64,000 bases of DNA from Tubiluchus corallicola (Eukaryota; Priapulida; Priapulimorpha; Priapulimorphida; Tubiluchidae): assembly GCA_030141605.1 (NCBI GenBank), contig JAQGDQ010000488.1:1-64000 (forward strand), in the 5' to 3' direction. Numbering within the stretch: position 1 is the first letter of the stretch; each line of letters opens with the position of its first letter. A model generated the notes under the pieces. The model worked only from the letters and a program-made list of their open reading frames with translations. It had not been told where the DNA came from and ran no database searches. Positions 13,701-22,555 of the stretch are shown here, piece after piece. The position numbers and the translations under genes were made by a program.

Positions 13701-16700
13701 TAGCACTTTGTTCTGCTCGTGTTTTATATGACATATTACCTAAAACAAATTCAAATTCAGTTTATTTCACCAGCAAACTACAATAATGCAAATATACATG
13801 TACAACTTTTTGTATAATTGAAAACAACAAAAATAAAATAAAATAATTTCTCACACCCTAGAAATTCTATATTAAGGTCTTGAAGTGTGCGGCATGGTAG
13901 CTAAAAAGGGGACCTTGAAAAGCCACCATGAAACATGAAATAAAGAATGAAGAAGGTAGATGATGAAAAAAGAAGAGAATAAAGAAGAGCTATGTTGCAG
14001 TTAGTAGAAAGAAAACAGAAGGAAAGAAGAAGTCGAAAGAAAACATAAAATAAGAAAACTAAATAAGTTTAGACATGGACATAGAACATTTATTTTCTCC
14101 AATTAGTTTTACATCAAAAGTTTGTTAAATATTAAGTAATTATAATCATGGAGCAGGACATGGAAGGACCATAGGGTCATCTAGTCTCCTGCCCATTCTT
14201 ATAGATAGATTAGTATATTAAAAATTAACGGTGATGCTGCATATAACAAAAGAAAAACAAATAAGAAAAAATAATAATAAAAATAGTACAAATGATACAA
14301 ATTATCAAAAAGGAACTGAAAACAAAAAAATAATAAAGTTAAATACCTAAATCTAAACAAAACGATACAATTATTCAGTAATTAGGATTATTATATGTAG
14401 TACTTTCAAATGGGGTCTTATTAACAGGGAAATTTGACCAAGGTTAGTGAGTAAAGTTAAAAACTGAGAGTATGGAAAAAAATAAGCATGAAAAGTGTGT
14501 CATATAGAAAAATTTATGAGAAAAAGTAAGTATGAGAAAGAGCAACAATTATTTAGGAAAAAACAAAAACTTGCTAGCTTGCTTATTAGCCTTACAAGTT
14601 ACGTACTATAGGTATATCCATTTAGTACGATATTCGTGTATCTTTTGGAAGCAAAAAATCAGCTTTCTTCAAAGGTATCTTTTGGCAATGAATTCCATAG
14701 CTTAACTCATTGTGATTTTAAGCTATTGAAACCATGTCATGTAAAAAAATCTCTCCACAAAATACTGTTCATTAGAAGCAGCTCTTGTGAAGTAGGAATG
14801 TATATCAGAAACATTAATGAAATATTCACTAAAAAATTCTGGTAATAAACCAGCATTAAATTTTTACATAAATTTGAACAACTCAAGATTGTAAATATCT
14901 CTTACCTTTAAGCTTCGTAATTTTAAGAACGATGGTGTAGCATGATCATATTTGCGAGCAAAAGTTATTAATTTTACCATTTTGTTTTGTTGTTTTCTGT
15001 ATTAATTTTTGAATTGATGCAAAAGCCGTACCCCATGTTAAGATGGAATACTACTGTAAATAAGGGAAAATTAATGAATTATATAGAAGTTTCAGAATAT
15101 TTTGTTCAATGTAGTGCCTTATTTTTAAAATTATTCCGGTAATCCGACTTAATTTGTATGTTATGTGTTTTATATGTGGTTCCCATGTTAATTTGTTATC
15201 AATGAGTAGGCCCAAGCATTTGATGGTGTTCTTCAATAAGGAAGATGATCTGCTACTTGATAAAGCAAAATTCCAGGTAGTTGGTGAGGTCATTTGTGTA
15301 AATGTGATCAATGACTATATTAGTGTGATGAGTTATTCTTGTTGGTTTAGTTATAATTGGCACAAAATTATTAGAGAATAACATGTTTGTATAATTTGTC
15401 ACTGAAGTTTTGCTGTCACTATGTAGTAAATTAATATTTATGTCACCGCATATATAGCAAAATTTGTTAGTTCTGTTAATTAAAGATAATTTGCTTTCTA
15501 GTTCTTCATGAAATACTTCAATGTTAGTATTTGGGTGCCTGTAGATGACTCCAAATAAAATGTTTTTGATGTTGGGTGGAGTTTCTCCAGTTGCATACGG
15601 TTTGTGGAGCCATTTTTACAGTCTGAGTTGTGTATTTTGTATTTAGGCATTTCTGAAAAAATTATAGAGTTTCTGATATACAATCCCACACCACCTGCAT
15701 TGGTTGTAGAGTCTTCACGAATAAATTGATACCCGGGTTAGAGGCGAGCATCGAACGTTCGAGTTCGAATCGAATTCAAATGCTCGAATTCGATTCGAAC
15801 GAGTTTTTTAGTTCGAACTCGATTCGAATGCTCGAATTCGATTCGAACGAGTTTTTTAGTTCGAACTCGATTCGAATCCAAGACTATAGATTCGAATACT
15901 TCAGCACTTCAATCACACACGTTCTTTATCAGTAAAACGATTGAAACATCATGCAATTAGCATAATTTAGCTGTGATATGTGCACACAATTTTAAAGAAA
16001 TTACTAGTCGTTTTATAGCAGAACAAAATCTAGTGATATGCGTGATCTTTGTAAGACTAATTTTTGCTGGTGGTTCGAAAACTTGTTTGAAAATCTTTCG
16101 ATCTCAATTCGAATTCGGTTTGAATTCGAAACACTGAAGTTCGGTTCGATTCGAATTTCACAAATTCAGTTCGATTCGAATTCGCTTTCTGGTAGAGAAT
16201 GCTCACCCCTAACCCCGGGTAAGGGTGTGAGAAAATTGATTTTTTTTAAACGGGTTTGTCTTAGCGCTATAATGTCAGGAGGGTTTTGAAAGTGTAGAAG
16301 AATGTCTAACGAACTAGTTATTACAGGTTAAACAAATCAAGTCCCTATCAGCATTTAAAACAAAATTAAAATCACTAATATTAACCAGATATGAAATATT
16401 ATCACACCAGTACGACAACATACACACTAATTCAGAATTCATATATCCACGGCCATATTAATTAAACCATAGTTTTTTTCATTTTTTTGTGCATAGTTGT
16501 AAATATGTTTGATTTTATTCGTCTTTACGTTCCATTACTGCACAGTAGTTTAGATTGCACTGACGCATTTGCCTTCAGCAGTGTAAGTTTTTGTTAACTA
16601 ACACTGATTGATCATCTATGTAAAGTTTTTATCAGTGATCATCAATGTATCTTAATGGCAAATAAAGATGATTATATATATATATAGTGTAATTTTTGTT

Positions 16701-17571
16701 TATACTACTGACATTAAAATGCACAAAAGTGAAATCCATACTGGTATTTGCTAAATCATCTTGACTAGATAGAGTTGAAAGTTTATAATAATTACTTTCT
16801 TGATAAGGAAGAAAGTTATCAGGTTCAATATTATTAGTGGAAAAGTTAGTAAAAGTAGAAAACTCATGCAAAGAAGGTAGACTGGTCAGAGTCGACATGG
16901 AAGCATCTATTCTAAAAAAATCTTCTATATCCTCATTCTCTTGCTAAATTTTACTTGATTTCATCAGTAATAACTATAATACCTAACACAAAATTCGCAA
17001 AGCAGCCTGAATTTTTTCTGTTTGCATTTTAAGTTATTACAGTAACGTAAAACTTAAGTTATTACTTGTTAATCGGGTAACATGATAACAGGTACAAGAT
17101 ACACGCAAACTATCGTTACTCTAGTTCTAAAACAGTGCATTAACAGCAGTAAACTGAGCATGAACATCAGTAATTTTTTGAAGTGAACCTACCAACGTTA
17201 TTTTCTCCATCACCTTCTGAAATTTTTAAACGAGCCACGAAGCACCTTTCATGAATCATATCACCATTTCTATCCAGCCAGTGTTTTCTGTGGTACAGCT
17301 GAATCAAGTGCCTTAAATTTCCACTAGCTAGTTTTATGATACAACAACACTTACGACTTTGTTGCAAATCTGTCAAATGCGATTTGTCACAGGTTTTAAG
17401 CTTTCGAATTTCAGGTCGGTGCCTGTAATGAAAGCATATAAACTTATCTGCTTCAACAAACTGGGAAAAATAGTTTCTAAGATCGCGTGCGTGATATTCC
17501 CGTGTAATATTACTAATAATCCCGTACGCTATATCTGAGACTTCTAAGACATTTTTTAGCGAATCAGCCAT
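4586..17571 (-). CDS. GPATCH3: GPATCH3, G-patch domain-containing protein 3 (7 coding exons)
   Basis: Joined exons: 17571-17193, 13739-13517, 10746-10536, 10326-10164, 8224-7983, 7638-7511 and 4775-4586. The CDS is 1536 nt, 511 residues plus stop; every junction is GT-AG and phases match. Human GPATCH3 is about 525 residues and collinear. Seen: N-terminal block with NYFSQF, CFHYRHRPE and a CCC stretch (about residues 35-80); MPQGNVGTP and LIRQLDLHFPK (to about 200); acidic middle with EEEWDRHEAL; WEKGGAGLVWYTDAQYW (about 300); ADDWDVDMSVYF (about 330); G-patch at 407-448; RRNPPTTMK near the end. The ATG of MADSL is used because upstream in-frame codons are not ATG. G-patch proteins bind RNA and often activate DEAH helicases; vertebrate GPATCH3 has been linked to antiviral RIG-I-like signalling. 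The role here is inferred. Confidence 0.94.
4978..5230 (-). mobile_element. LINE 3' tail fragment
   Basis: Read on the minus strand the piece ends in a TCAATAAATTAACTAACTAAC type tail, the short tandem tail usual for CR1/L2-like LINE 3' ends. No coding part remains. It lies in GPATCH3 intron 6. Confidence 0.45.
5236..5717 (+). mobile_element. Non-autonomous hAT element, family H1, copy 2
   Basis: It is nearly the same sequence as the copy at 3976, with degraded ends (CAGGGGTGTGGAAA and GCACACCGCTG). The flanking 8-mers GTTTAAAT and TTTTAAAT match at 7 of 8 bases. It sits in GPATCH3 intron 6. The open frames over it are TE-derived and meaningless. Confidence 0.9.
6250..6545 (-). mobile_element. 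tRNA-derived SINE with (ATT)n tail
   Basis: The minus strand has an A-box (TAGTCTAGTGGTAATGCG) and a B-box (GGTCGTGAGTTCGAACC) with tRNA spacing. A unique body contains TGCCCTGCCTGACGCG, and an ATT repeat ends it at 6291-6250. A tRNA head, conserved body and simple tail define a SINE. The head looks Glu-like by its CTTTCCG anticodon loop, but this is loose. It lies in GPATCH3 intron 6. Confidence 0.8.
6839..7280 (+). mobile_element. piggyBac-like MITE, family P, copy 2
   Basis: It has the same ends as the copy at 3226 and is flanked by TTAA at 6835-6838 and 7281-7284. It lies in GPATCH3 intron 6. Confidence 0.85.
7511..7638 (-). CDS. GPATCH3: GPATCH3 exon 6, G-patch core
   Basis: It encodes the G-patch: GVGRRLMEQQGWKDGEGLG, with the conserved Gly, aromatic and Leu-Gly positions. 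The acceptor is TTTAG before GGGGTC and the donor is GG|GTAGGT. It starts in phase 0 and leaves two bases for exon 7. It is too short and start-less to appear as a standalone ORF. Confidence 0.94.
7983..8224 (-). CDS. GPATCH3: GPATCH3 exon 5
   Basis: It encodes DFDERTADDWDVDMSVYF, then GGDKDAKDYADMRLQ and a very basic stretch KRRRRKEDLLERTVG, ending FEKYTR at a GTACGC donor. The order matches GPATCH3 just before its G-patch. The basic segment is an insertion relative to the human protein and could act as a nuclear signal (inference). Confidence 0.94.
8668..9123 (+). mobile_element. Tc1/mariner (pogo-like) MITE
   Basis: The terminal inverted repeats are CAGTCAACCTCGGATATAAG and its near-complement at 9103-9123. 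A TA dinucleotide flanks both sides (8666-8667, 9124-9125). TA duplication with CAGT ends suits Tc1/mariner superfamily elements of the pogo/Tigger kind. There is no transposase. It lies in GPATCH3 intron 4. Confidence 0.85.
9126..10163. other. Rest of GPATCH3 intron 4
   Basis: This is AT-rich intron sequence. A TTTAA-repeat tract at about 9693-9710 and 9930-9955 resembles LINE-tail debris. Nothing else is recognised. Confidence 0.4.
10164..10326 (-). CDS. GPATCH3: GPATCH3 exon 4
   Basis: The exon begins after a GATTAG acceptor with EEEWDRHEALYDDVT and runs through QERTKERLYEEEM, WEKGGAGLVWYTDAQYW and DQKEG. The donor is GGAG|GTATTT. It starts in phase 0 and leaves one G, completing the Asp of exon 5. 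It was found by following the missing segment of the family alignment. Confidence 0.93.
10536..10746 (-). CDS. GPATCH3: GPATCH3 exon 3
   Basis: The acceptor CCTATAG is followed by a base completing Arg, giving SSKRYGSVPFDYGEAM, the RYGxVPFxY block of GPATCH3. The rest is a divergent acidic linker (EEKEEEG, KEESESSE) ending in phase 0 at GAG|GTACAA. Confidence 0.92.
11372..11955 (+). mobile_element. Tc1/mariner (pogo-like) MITE, second family
   Basis: The ends CAGTAGTCTAGCC and CAGTCTAGTCTCG (inverted) both continue into TTATCTCGCC, with TA on both flanks (11370-11371, 11956-11957). It is in GPATCH3 intron 2. No coding remnant is seen. Confidence 0.83.
12480..13440 (+). repeat. Dispersed repeat region in GPATCH3 intron 2
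   Basis: An AT-run (12620-12700) is flanked by a repeated block with CTTAATTATG and AGAGTGATTTACTAGCAGG. The second block recurs inverted near 39140-39205. Bases 13255-13430 match copies at 31840-32010 and 60740. This is probably debris of one or two unclassified elements. Confidence 0.5.
13517..13739 (-). CDS. GPATCH3: GPATCH3 exon 2
   Basis: The acceptor TTGTTTTAG is followed by GT completing the Gly codon of exon 1. Key blocks are REAFTLSDLDKLAEF, PPSVMPQGNVGTPTRYFLG and LIRQLDLHFPKS; these are among the best conserved parts of GPATCH3. The donor is CGAG|GTAGTG. Confidence 0.95.
13740..14860. other. GPATCH3 intron 1, 3' part
   Basis: A-rich, low-complexity sequence. Part of it (about 14140-14860) is probably the 3' untranslated end of the minus-strand LINE at 14860-16900. 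No gene was found. Confidence 0.4.
14860..16900 (-). mobile_element. Decayed LINE (endonuclease plus RT tail) split by a hAT insertion
   Basis: Minus strand, 5' to 3': TFVHFNVSSINKN (start of an apurinic-type endonuclease, 16730-16680), then the insertion at 15739-16211, then GLYIRNSIIFSEMP (endonuclease continued, 15689), then an RT C-terminal part CLGLLIDNKLTWEPHI (15220-15180). The RT core is deleted near 15311-15380. It lies in GPATCH3 intron 1. Confidence 0.8.
15739..16211 (+). mobile_element. Non-autonomous hAT element, family H2, copy 1
   Basis: The ends are TAGAGGCGAGCAT and ATGCTCACCCCTA. The flanks ACCCGGGT and ACCCCGGGT are an 8-bp duplication with one added C. Both subterminal zones are built of interleaved TTCGAATTCGA and GATTCGAA motifs. 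A second copy in the other orientation is at 33150. Confidence 0.82.
17193..17571 (-). CDS. GPATCH3: GPATCH3 exon 1
   Basis: It starts at the ATG 17571-17569 (MADSLKNVLEVSD) and includes LRNYFSQFVEADKFICFHYR, HRPE, KCCCIIKLASG and HRKHWLD. The donor is GTTG|GTAGGT, leaving one base. The block resembles the N-terminal RNA-recognition-like region of GPATCH3. Confidence 0.94.
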
Positions 17572-17640
17572 CTTCGCAATCCCCGCTAACAACAAAGTTA
17601 ACGCACCGCCTCAAATACGAAACACGCTTCTGCCATCTAT

Positions 17641-18045
17641 TTGCGAAGAAGAAAATCAAGAAACCCACGCGTTACAAAACACACAAAAGTTTTTGAGAAT
17701 AGGAAGATTTCTTTGGAAACAAAAATTAGAATATTCTCAGCCTTAGTTGAAACTGTATTTCTGTATAACTCTGAGCTCTGGACATTAAAAACAAATCATA
17801 AAGCTGAAACCGATGCGTTTCAAAGACGAAATTTCAAAAACAGTTTGGGGTTACATGGCCAAAGAAAATTTCAAATAAAGATCTATATGAAGAAATAAAA
17901 GAAGAACATTGGCCAAAAAATAAAAGGACGCCGTTTAAGATGGATTGGGCATATGCTTAGACTACCTGACGATATTCCAGTGAAGATAGCTCTTCAACAA
18001 GCCATAGAACCAGCTAAACCAGCTAAAAATCTGCAGGAGAAAAAA
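17641..18045 (+). mobile_element. LINE RT C-terminal remnant (RTE/L1-like tail)
   Basis: The plus strand encodes ALVETVFLYNSELWTLKT, FQRRNFKNSLGLHG and, after a frame break, RRLRWIGHMLRLPDDIP. The NSELWT and RLRWIGHMLR blocks are characteristic of some non-LTR C-termini. It is broken by a stop at 17898. It begins about 70 bp upstream of the GPATCH3 ATG, on the opposite strand. Confidence 0.8.
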
Positions 18046-18055
18046 TGTTAATATA

Positions 18056-18485
18056 TTTAGAATTTGCACAGAAAGATTTAAACACTTAGAAATAAATGTA
18101 CTTGGGGCAGTGAAGCGAGCAGGGAGTCCTGGCATAGGAAGGTCGGCAGAATCATGTCACTGGACGTGTGATTCATTGGATAATGAATGGAGTCTGTTTT
18201 AGTCCCTTCTGAAAAAGTGTTTCCCAGAAATTTTTTTGCTGAAAAATAACTCCCTAGAAAAAAATTTGACAGAAAATTTTTCCCCAGAAAACTTCTCAAC
18301 AAAAATAGTTTTGTTAGAAAACTTGTTTCACGGAAAATAGCATTTCCCCAAAAAGTTTCAACTGAAAAATCAGGATTACTTTTCTAACTGTTAAATGTGC
18401 TATCTTAATCTTAATGCTATCTGTAACTAGAATAAAACCCACGACGTCACTTTCTCTGCTTGCTTCTCTCTCTTTACACCCCCTA

Positions 18486-18528
<43 letters not shown>

Positions 18529-21500
18529 GTCCTTTTTCTTTCTACTCTAATTTACCTATGCACAGAGTTTATCAAAAAATCTACATATGATTATCAAAAA
18601 TCAAATAATTTAAAATGACGCGATATTAATTAAAAGGAGTCAACATTGTTTTTAATTTTGTTTTGAAAAAAATTAATACTTTATTTTGAAACTTCATTAA
18701 TTGCTACAAGTACAAGTTTTTGGCACTTATAGGCACCAAAACACCGAAACACAAAATGAAAACACCACAGCTTTGTGAACTGTACAGATTAGTGAATATC
18801 TTGGGGCTAACATCTGCCCAATAAACTGGCACAGGTGTCACAGTGACATTCTGATGCATGTAAATCGATCTTCTCTAAACACCAAGAATTCAATTAAATA
18901 ATTCGGAAACAAATTATGTAACATTAACGGCCAATAGCTGATATACCTATAGTGGTCTCCCAACAAATCAGTTGCCAAGCTTTGCATGGCTTACTCTTTC
19001 ATATTCAATCACATGTCTTCATTACTCACTATTGCATATTATGTGATTCGATATCTAATTGTTCTGATGTTATGAGTCTATACTTTCTTGCTTAATTAAA
19101 CGAGTTGACCCAATGATTCCCGGCTATTCATTAATACTGTAGTTGATACAAACTACTTTTTAGCACGTACTATTAAATTTTGCTTTAAAAAGGGTTTATT
19201 ACATTTTCTGTGAATTTTATTTTCCATGAAATGATGGTTCTGCAAAAGAAATTTCTGGGAAACAACTCTACAACATGGGAGTCAGGGATACGTTCAAGCA
19301 TTCAAGGCGGTTGGCCATGATAACTTTTAGTTCTTTGCCATCTCTTTCACAAAAATCAGTTTAACATGATAATATACCTCAAATAAATTAATCATCGTAA
19401 TAATTTTTTTGCATTGTATCATCATTTTATGCATTGCGTTTTTCTTTCTGTAAAAAGGTGATAAATAAAGTTTAAGCAATTTGCACATGGATGGCTAGAA
19501 CTCGTTAAAGTAATAATAAATTATAAAATAATTAATAATTATTATCTTTGTCCTGGTCCTGGAATCTAGATCTGTGGTTAACTGCTTATTCGTTCGCGGT
19601 GTGTATTTCTTTGAACTTCTGCCCTTTTTTAAAACTTAAAAGTTTTACTGCCAAACTCGAACGGTGGATTTTGCTTTGCGTTCTTCGGTGCAGCGCACAG
19701 GATCATGGGTAAAATGATGTTATTCGATGTGTAAACAAACCCGCTTGGCAAATTACATTATCGTCAGTTTCAACAACAATTTTAATGGTGTAGACTGCTG
19801 CAAAGGTGAGCTGACTAACAAAATAAAATGAATTTTTAGAAATCAGCATGGTGGCAACAACAATGACAGCAAATCTAGCCTGATGGCATAGTATGCAAAG
19901 GGTCGAAAGGATATAGAGCGATAATGTTTATGTTTTTTTCTAATTTTGAATGCTTAATAATGTACTAATGTAGTAATGAGTAATGGTAACTGTTACAATC
20001 TGAAAAAGTCATTGTTTCTTTAATTAAATTATCAGCAGTAACTTTGCAAGCTCACCAGTGTCTAATAATAATATTTATGCCCACTGAAGCTAACTAGGTG
20101 ACCTAAAGAAAAAAACAACAAACTGAATAAAAAAAATTAAACAAAAATAAATTATTATAAAGCTGATTTACAGGTTTTCTGCAGTGGTAGCATGCTAAAG
20201 ATGAAAACAGTTGTCGATACGTGAAGGATTCTGGCTGTCATCAAACCAAAATACGAAAGAAGACTATTGTCAGTGCCACAGGAATGGTGTATATAAAGGA
20301 CTTGGATAAAACAAGCAGTATCTGAAAGTACAAGGATCAATGGCAAGGATTTAAATGCTCTGCAAGACTAATGTAAGAAAGGAAGTTAAGGAAGATAAGG
20401 AAGTTGATTTAATGAATTATGTATTTAGAACAAACCTGTATTTCAAGATTGCCGAAAATTTTCATTTCGCTTATGATGCCAACTGGGAGATATAACGTGT
20501 GATTTTTTTTCTATACTAATTCATTAATCAGACTGTATTGTTTAGAACTGATGCAAGAACAAGAATTGGAGTTAGAATTTCCTTTTATTTTTCACCTGTT
20601 AGTAAAAATATTAGTACAATATAACAGTAATAAATTAAAACAAAATGTAAATATGACATTATAATTGATTTTTAATTACTAAGTATAGGGAAAGGGTGGC
20701 AAACGAACGTAAGTTATCAAATCAGCCACCACTATATTTATTTCAGTGTTGAGTGTTATTGCGAGTATGGATAAATTTGCAATACAATAGTTAGTATTTA
20801 CATACCATAAACGTACTGGAAGTTTCAAGTTTACCAAAATTAGTAAAATAGCCTAAAATACATTACAGAAATACGGCATACAAAATTACAAAATACAAAC
20901 ATATTGGTATTAGTTTTTTTAGTTTTAGTTTTTAGACATAATATTTTTTAATTACATTAGTATTTATTTTTTCCAATAATCCGTACATAAATTATCATTA
21001 ATATTAATTTACAAGTATTTACTAAATTTGCTAACTATTAAAAAGTGTACATTTGTTTAATGATTTGTACGAATTAAAGATATATATTGGTGTGAACGTA
21101 TTTGCATGATGCAATAACAAGATCTACAAGAAATTAATGTGATCAGGGCTTTGCAATAATTTTCAATTAAGTTTTTAGGCCTCCTTTATTGGATTCACTT
21201 TTTGGTTGGCAGTCTGGCTACGTAGTTGGTTGATTGATTTGTTGGTTAGTTGTCACTAGGTATGTCTGATTGATGTGCTCGGTTTATTGTTTGGTTAGCT
21301 GTATCTTGCCAGATAAGTTACGTATAAAACATGTAGCCCTAAGCTGTTAACAAGCATTTATTCTCGTACAAGTCAGTGTTCAGCTTGTAGCAGGACGGCA
21401 ACCTGCACGGGTTCGATGTTGGGATTTTCAGTTCTTCCTTCTATTTTCACTTTCATAATTGGCTGGCCTTTTTTCATTTTGATTCTTTTATTTGGAATTA

Positions 21501-21759
21501 ACTTATATAATTATATTATTATTACTTTAATAATAATTACAGTTAGATTCCCAGAACAGTTTTTATTATTAATCTTATAACTATAAATTTTTTTAAACTT
21601 CACTAAACAGTTTACATGCAAAACTCACACATTGCAAAGGCTAAAATGACCAAATCCTGCAAGTGACCAAAACAAAAATTTAATTGTAAACCCAATACTC
21701 CAAAGCTGGTACTTTAATTAGCATTAACGTACTAAAGCAAGAAGTTATTCATTCATTAA
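18056..21759. other. Intergenic between GPATCH3 and the pentraxin gene
   Basis: AT-rich with no convincing exons. A (CT)n tract lies at 18490-18526. TTTCCCAGAAATTT near 18219 recurs inverted near 19248, so 18190-19280 may be a degraded element. A LINE-like 3' tail (GTGATAAATAAAG) ends near 19470. Confidence 0.45.
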
Positions 21760-22183
21760 CCCTTTCATACCTGTTGTATCCCGTAGGATACGAGAAAATT
21801 TTCTGCCTTTAAAATTAATAAAATTAATAACTGACAGTTATTTGATCTGTTAATAGTTATTTTGATTTATGCCAATAACAATAGACTAAAATGGTGATAA
21901 AATGGCAAACTAGAAAATCTACATAGCATAAAAAACTGCACAAGGTACAGTACTTTAGAGACGACTTTGTACAGATCAGCATAGCGTGCATACTAAATGT
22001 CTTAAATACTTTTAAAAATTATCAGCAGTTGCAAAATGAAGCACATTTTTTGCTTTTGTTGTGTTTTTAAAAAAGTTTTGCATATGACAAAGAATGTTGT
22101 GTATCCCGCAGGATACAGTGGGAACAAAAGTACCAAGCCAAAAACTTTTTTCTTGTTAAAAAAATAATTTGGTACTGAAAGGG
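21760..22183 (+). mobile_element. piggyBac-like MITE, family P, copy 3
   Basis: Flanked by TTAA at 21756-21759 and 22184-22187, with the same ends as the other copies. It starts 25 bp after the stop codon of the pentraxin gene, so it probably lies within that gene's 3' UTR or polyadenylation region. Confidence 0.85.
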
Positions 22184-22208
22184 TTAAGTGACGTCTGTTT
22201 AATTTTTA

Positions 22209-22555
22209 CTAGTAACCGGATGACGCAAGAGCATTTGTAACTTCGAGCATATCTTGGATTTTTAACAGCTTGTCCAAAGTTGCCAAAGTTTTGTATTGCC
22301 TTTTGAGCACCTTCATGATGCGTGAAATTCGTAAACGTCTATTGTGACCGACGTAGGTAATCAAGTCTACAATAAGCTCAACTTGCTTCTTTGTCAAGTG
22401 GTGAGAGAGTCTAGAAACTTTGGATGGTCCACACGTACTGTCGCTAATAAATGCACCACCCTGAAGACGACCCATAATGTCGTTTCTATCGTCCCATGAA
22501 ATCAGGTGGTGAGAGGGGATGGGGTCAGCATTTACGCAGTTAGCAGCTAGTGACT
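22209..22555 (-). CDS. Pentraxin gene, terminal exon: end of fold plus basic tail
   Basis: The acceptor TTTTTTGCAG is followed by AG, which completes the Gln codon of the previous exon. The first part (LAANCVNADP, HLISWDDRNDIMG) finishes the pentraxin fold. The rest is a Lys/Arg/Leu-rich extension (TKKQVELIVDLI, RISRIMKVLKRQYK, LDKLLKIQDMLE) that canonical pentraxins lack; it looks alpha-helical. The stop is TAG at 22211-22209. Confidence 0.85.
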
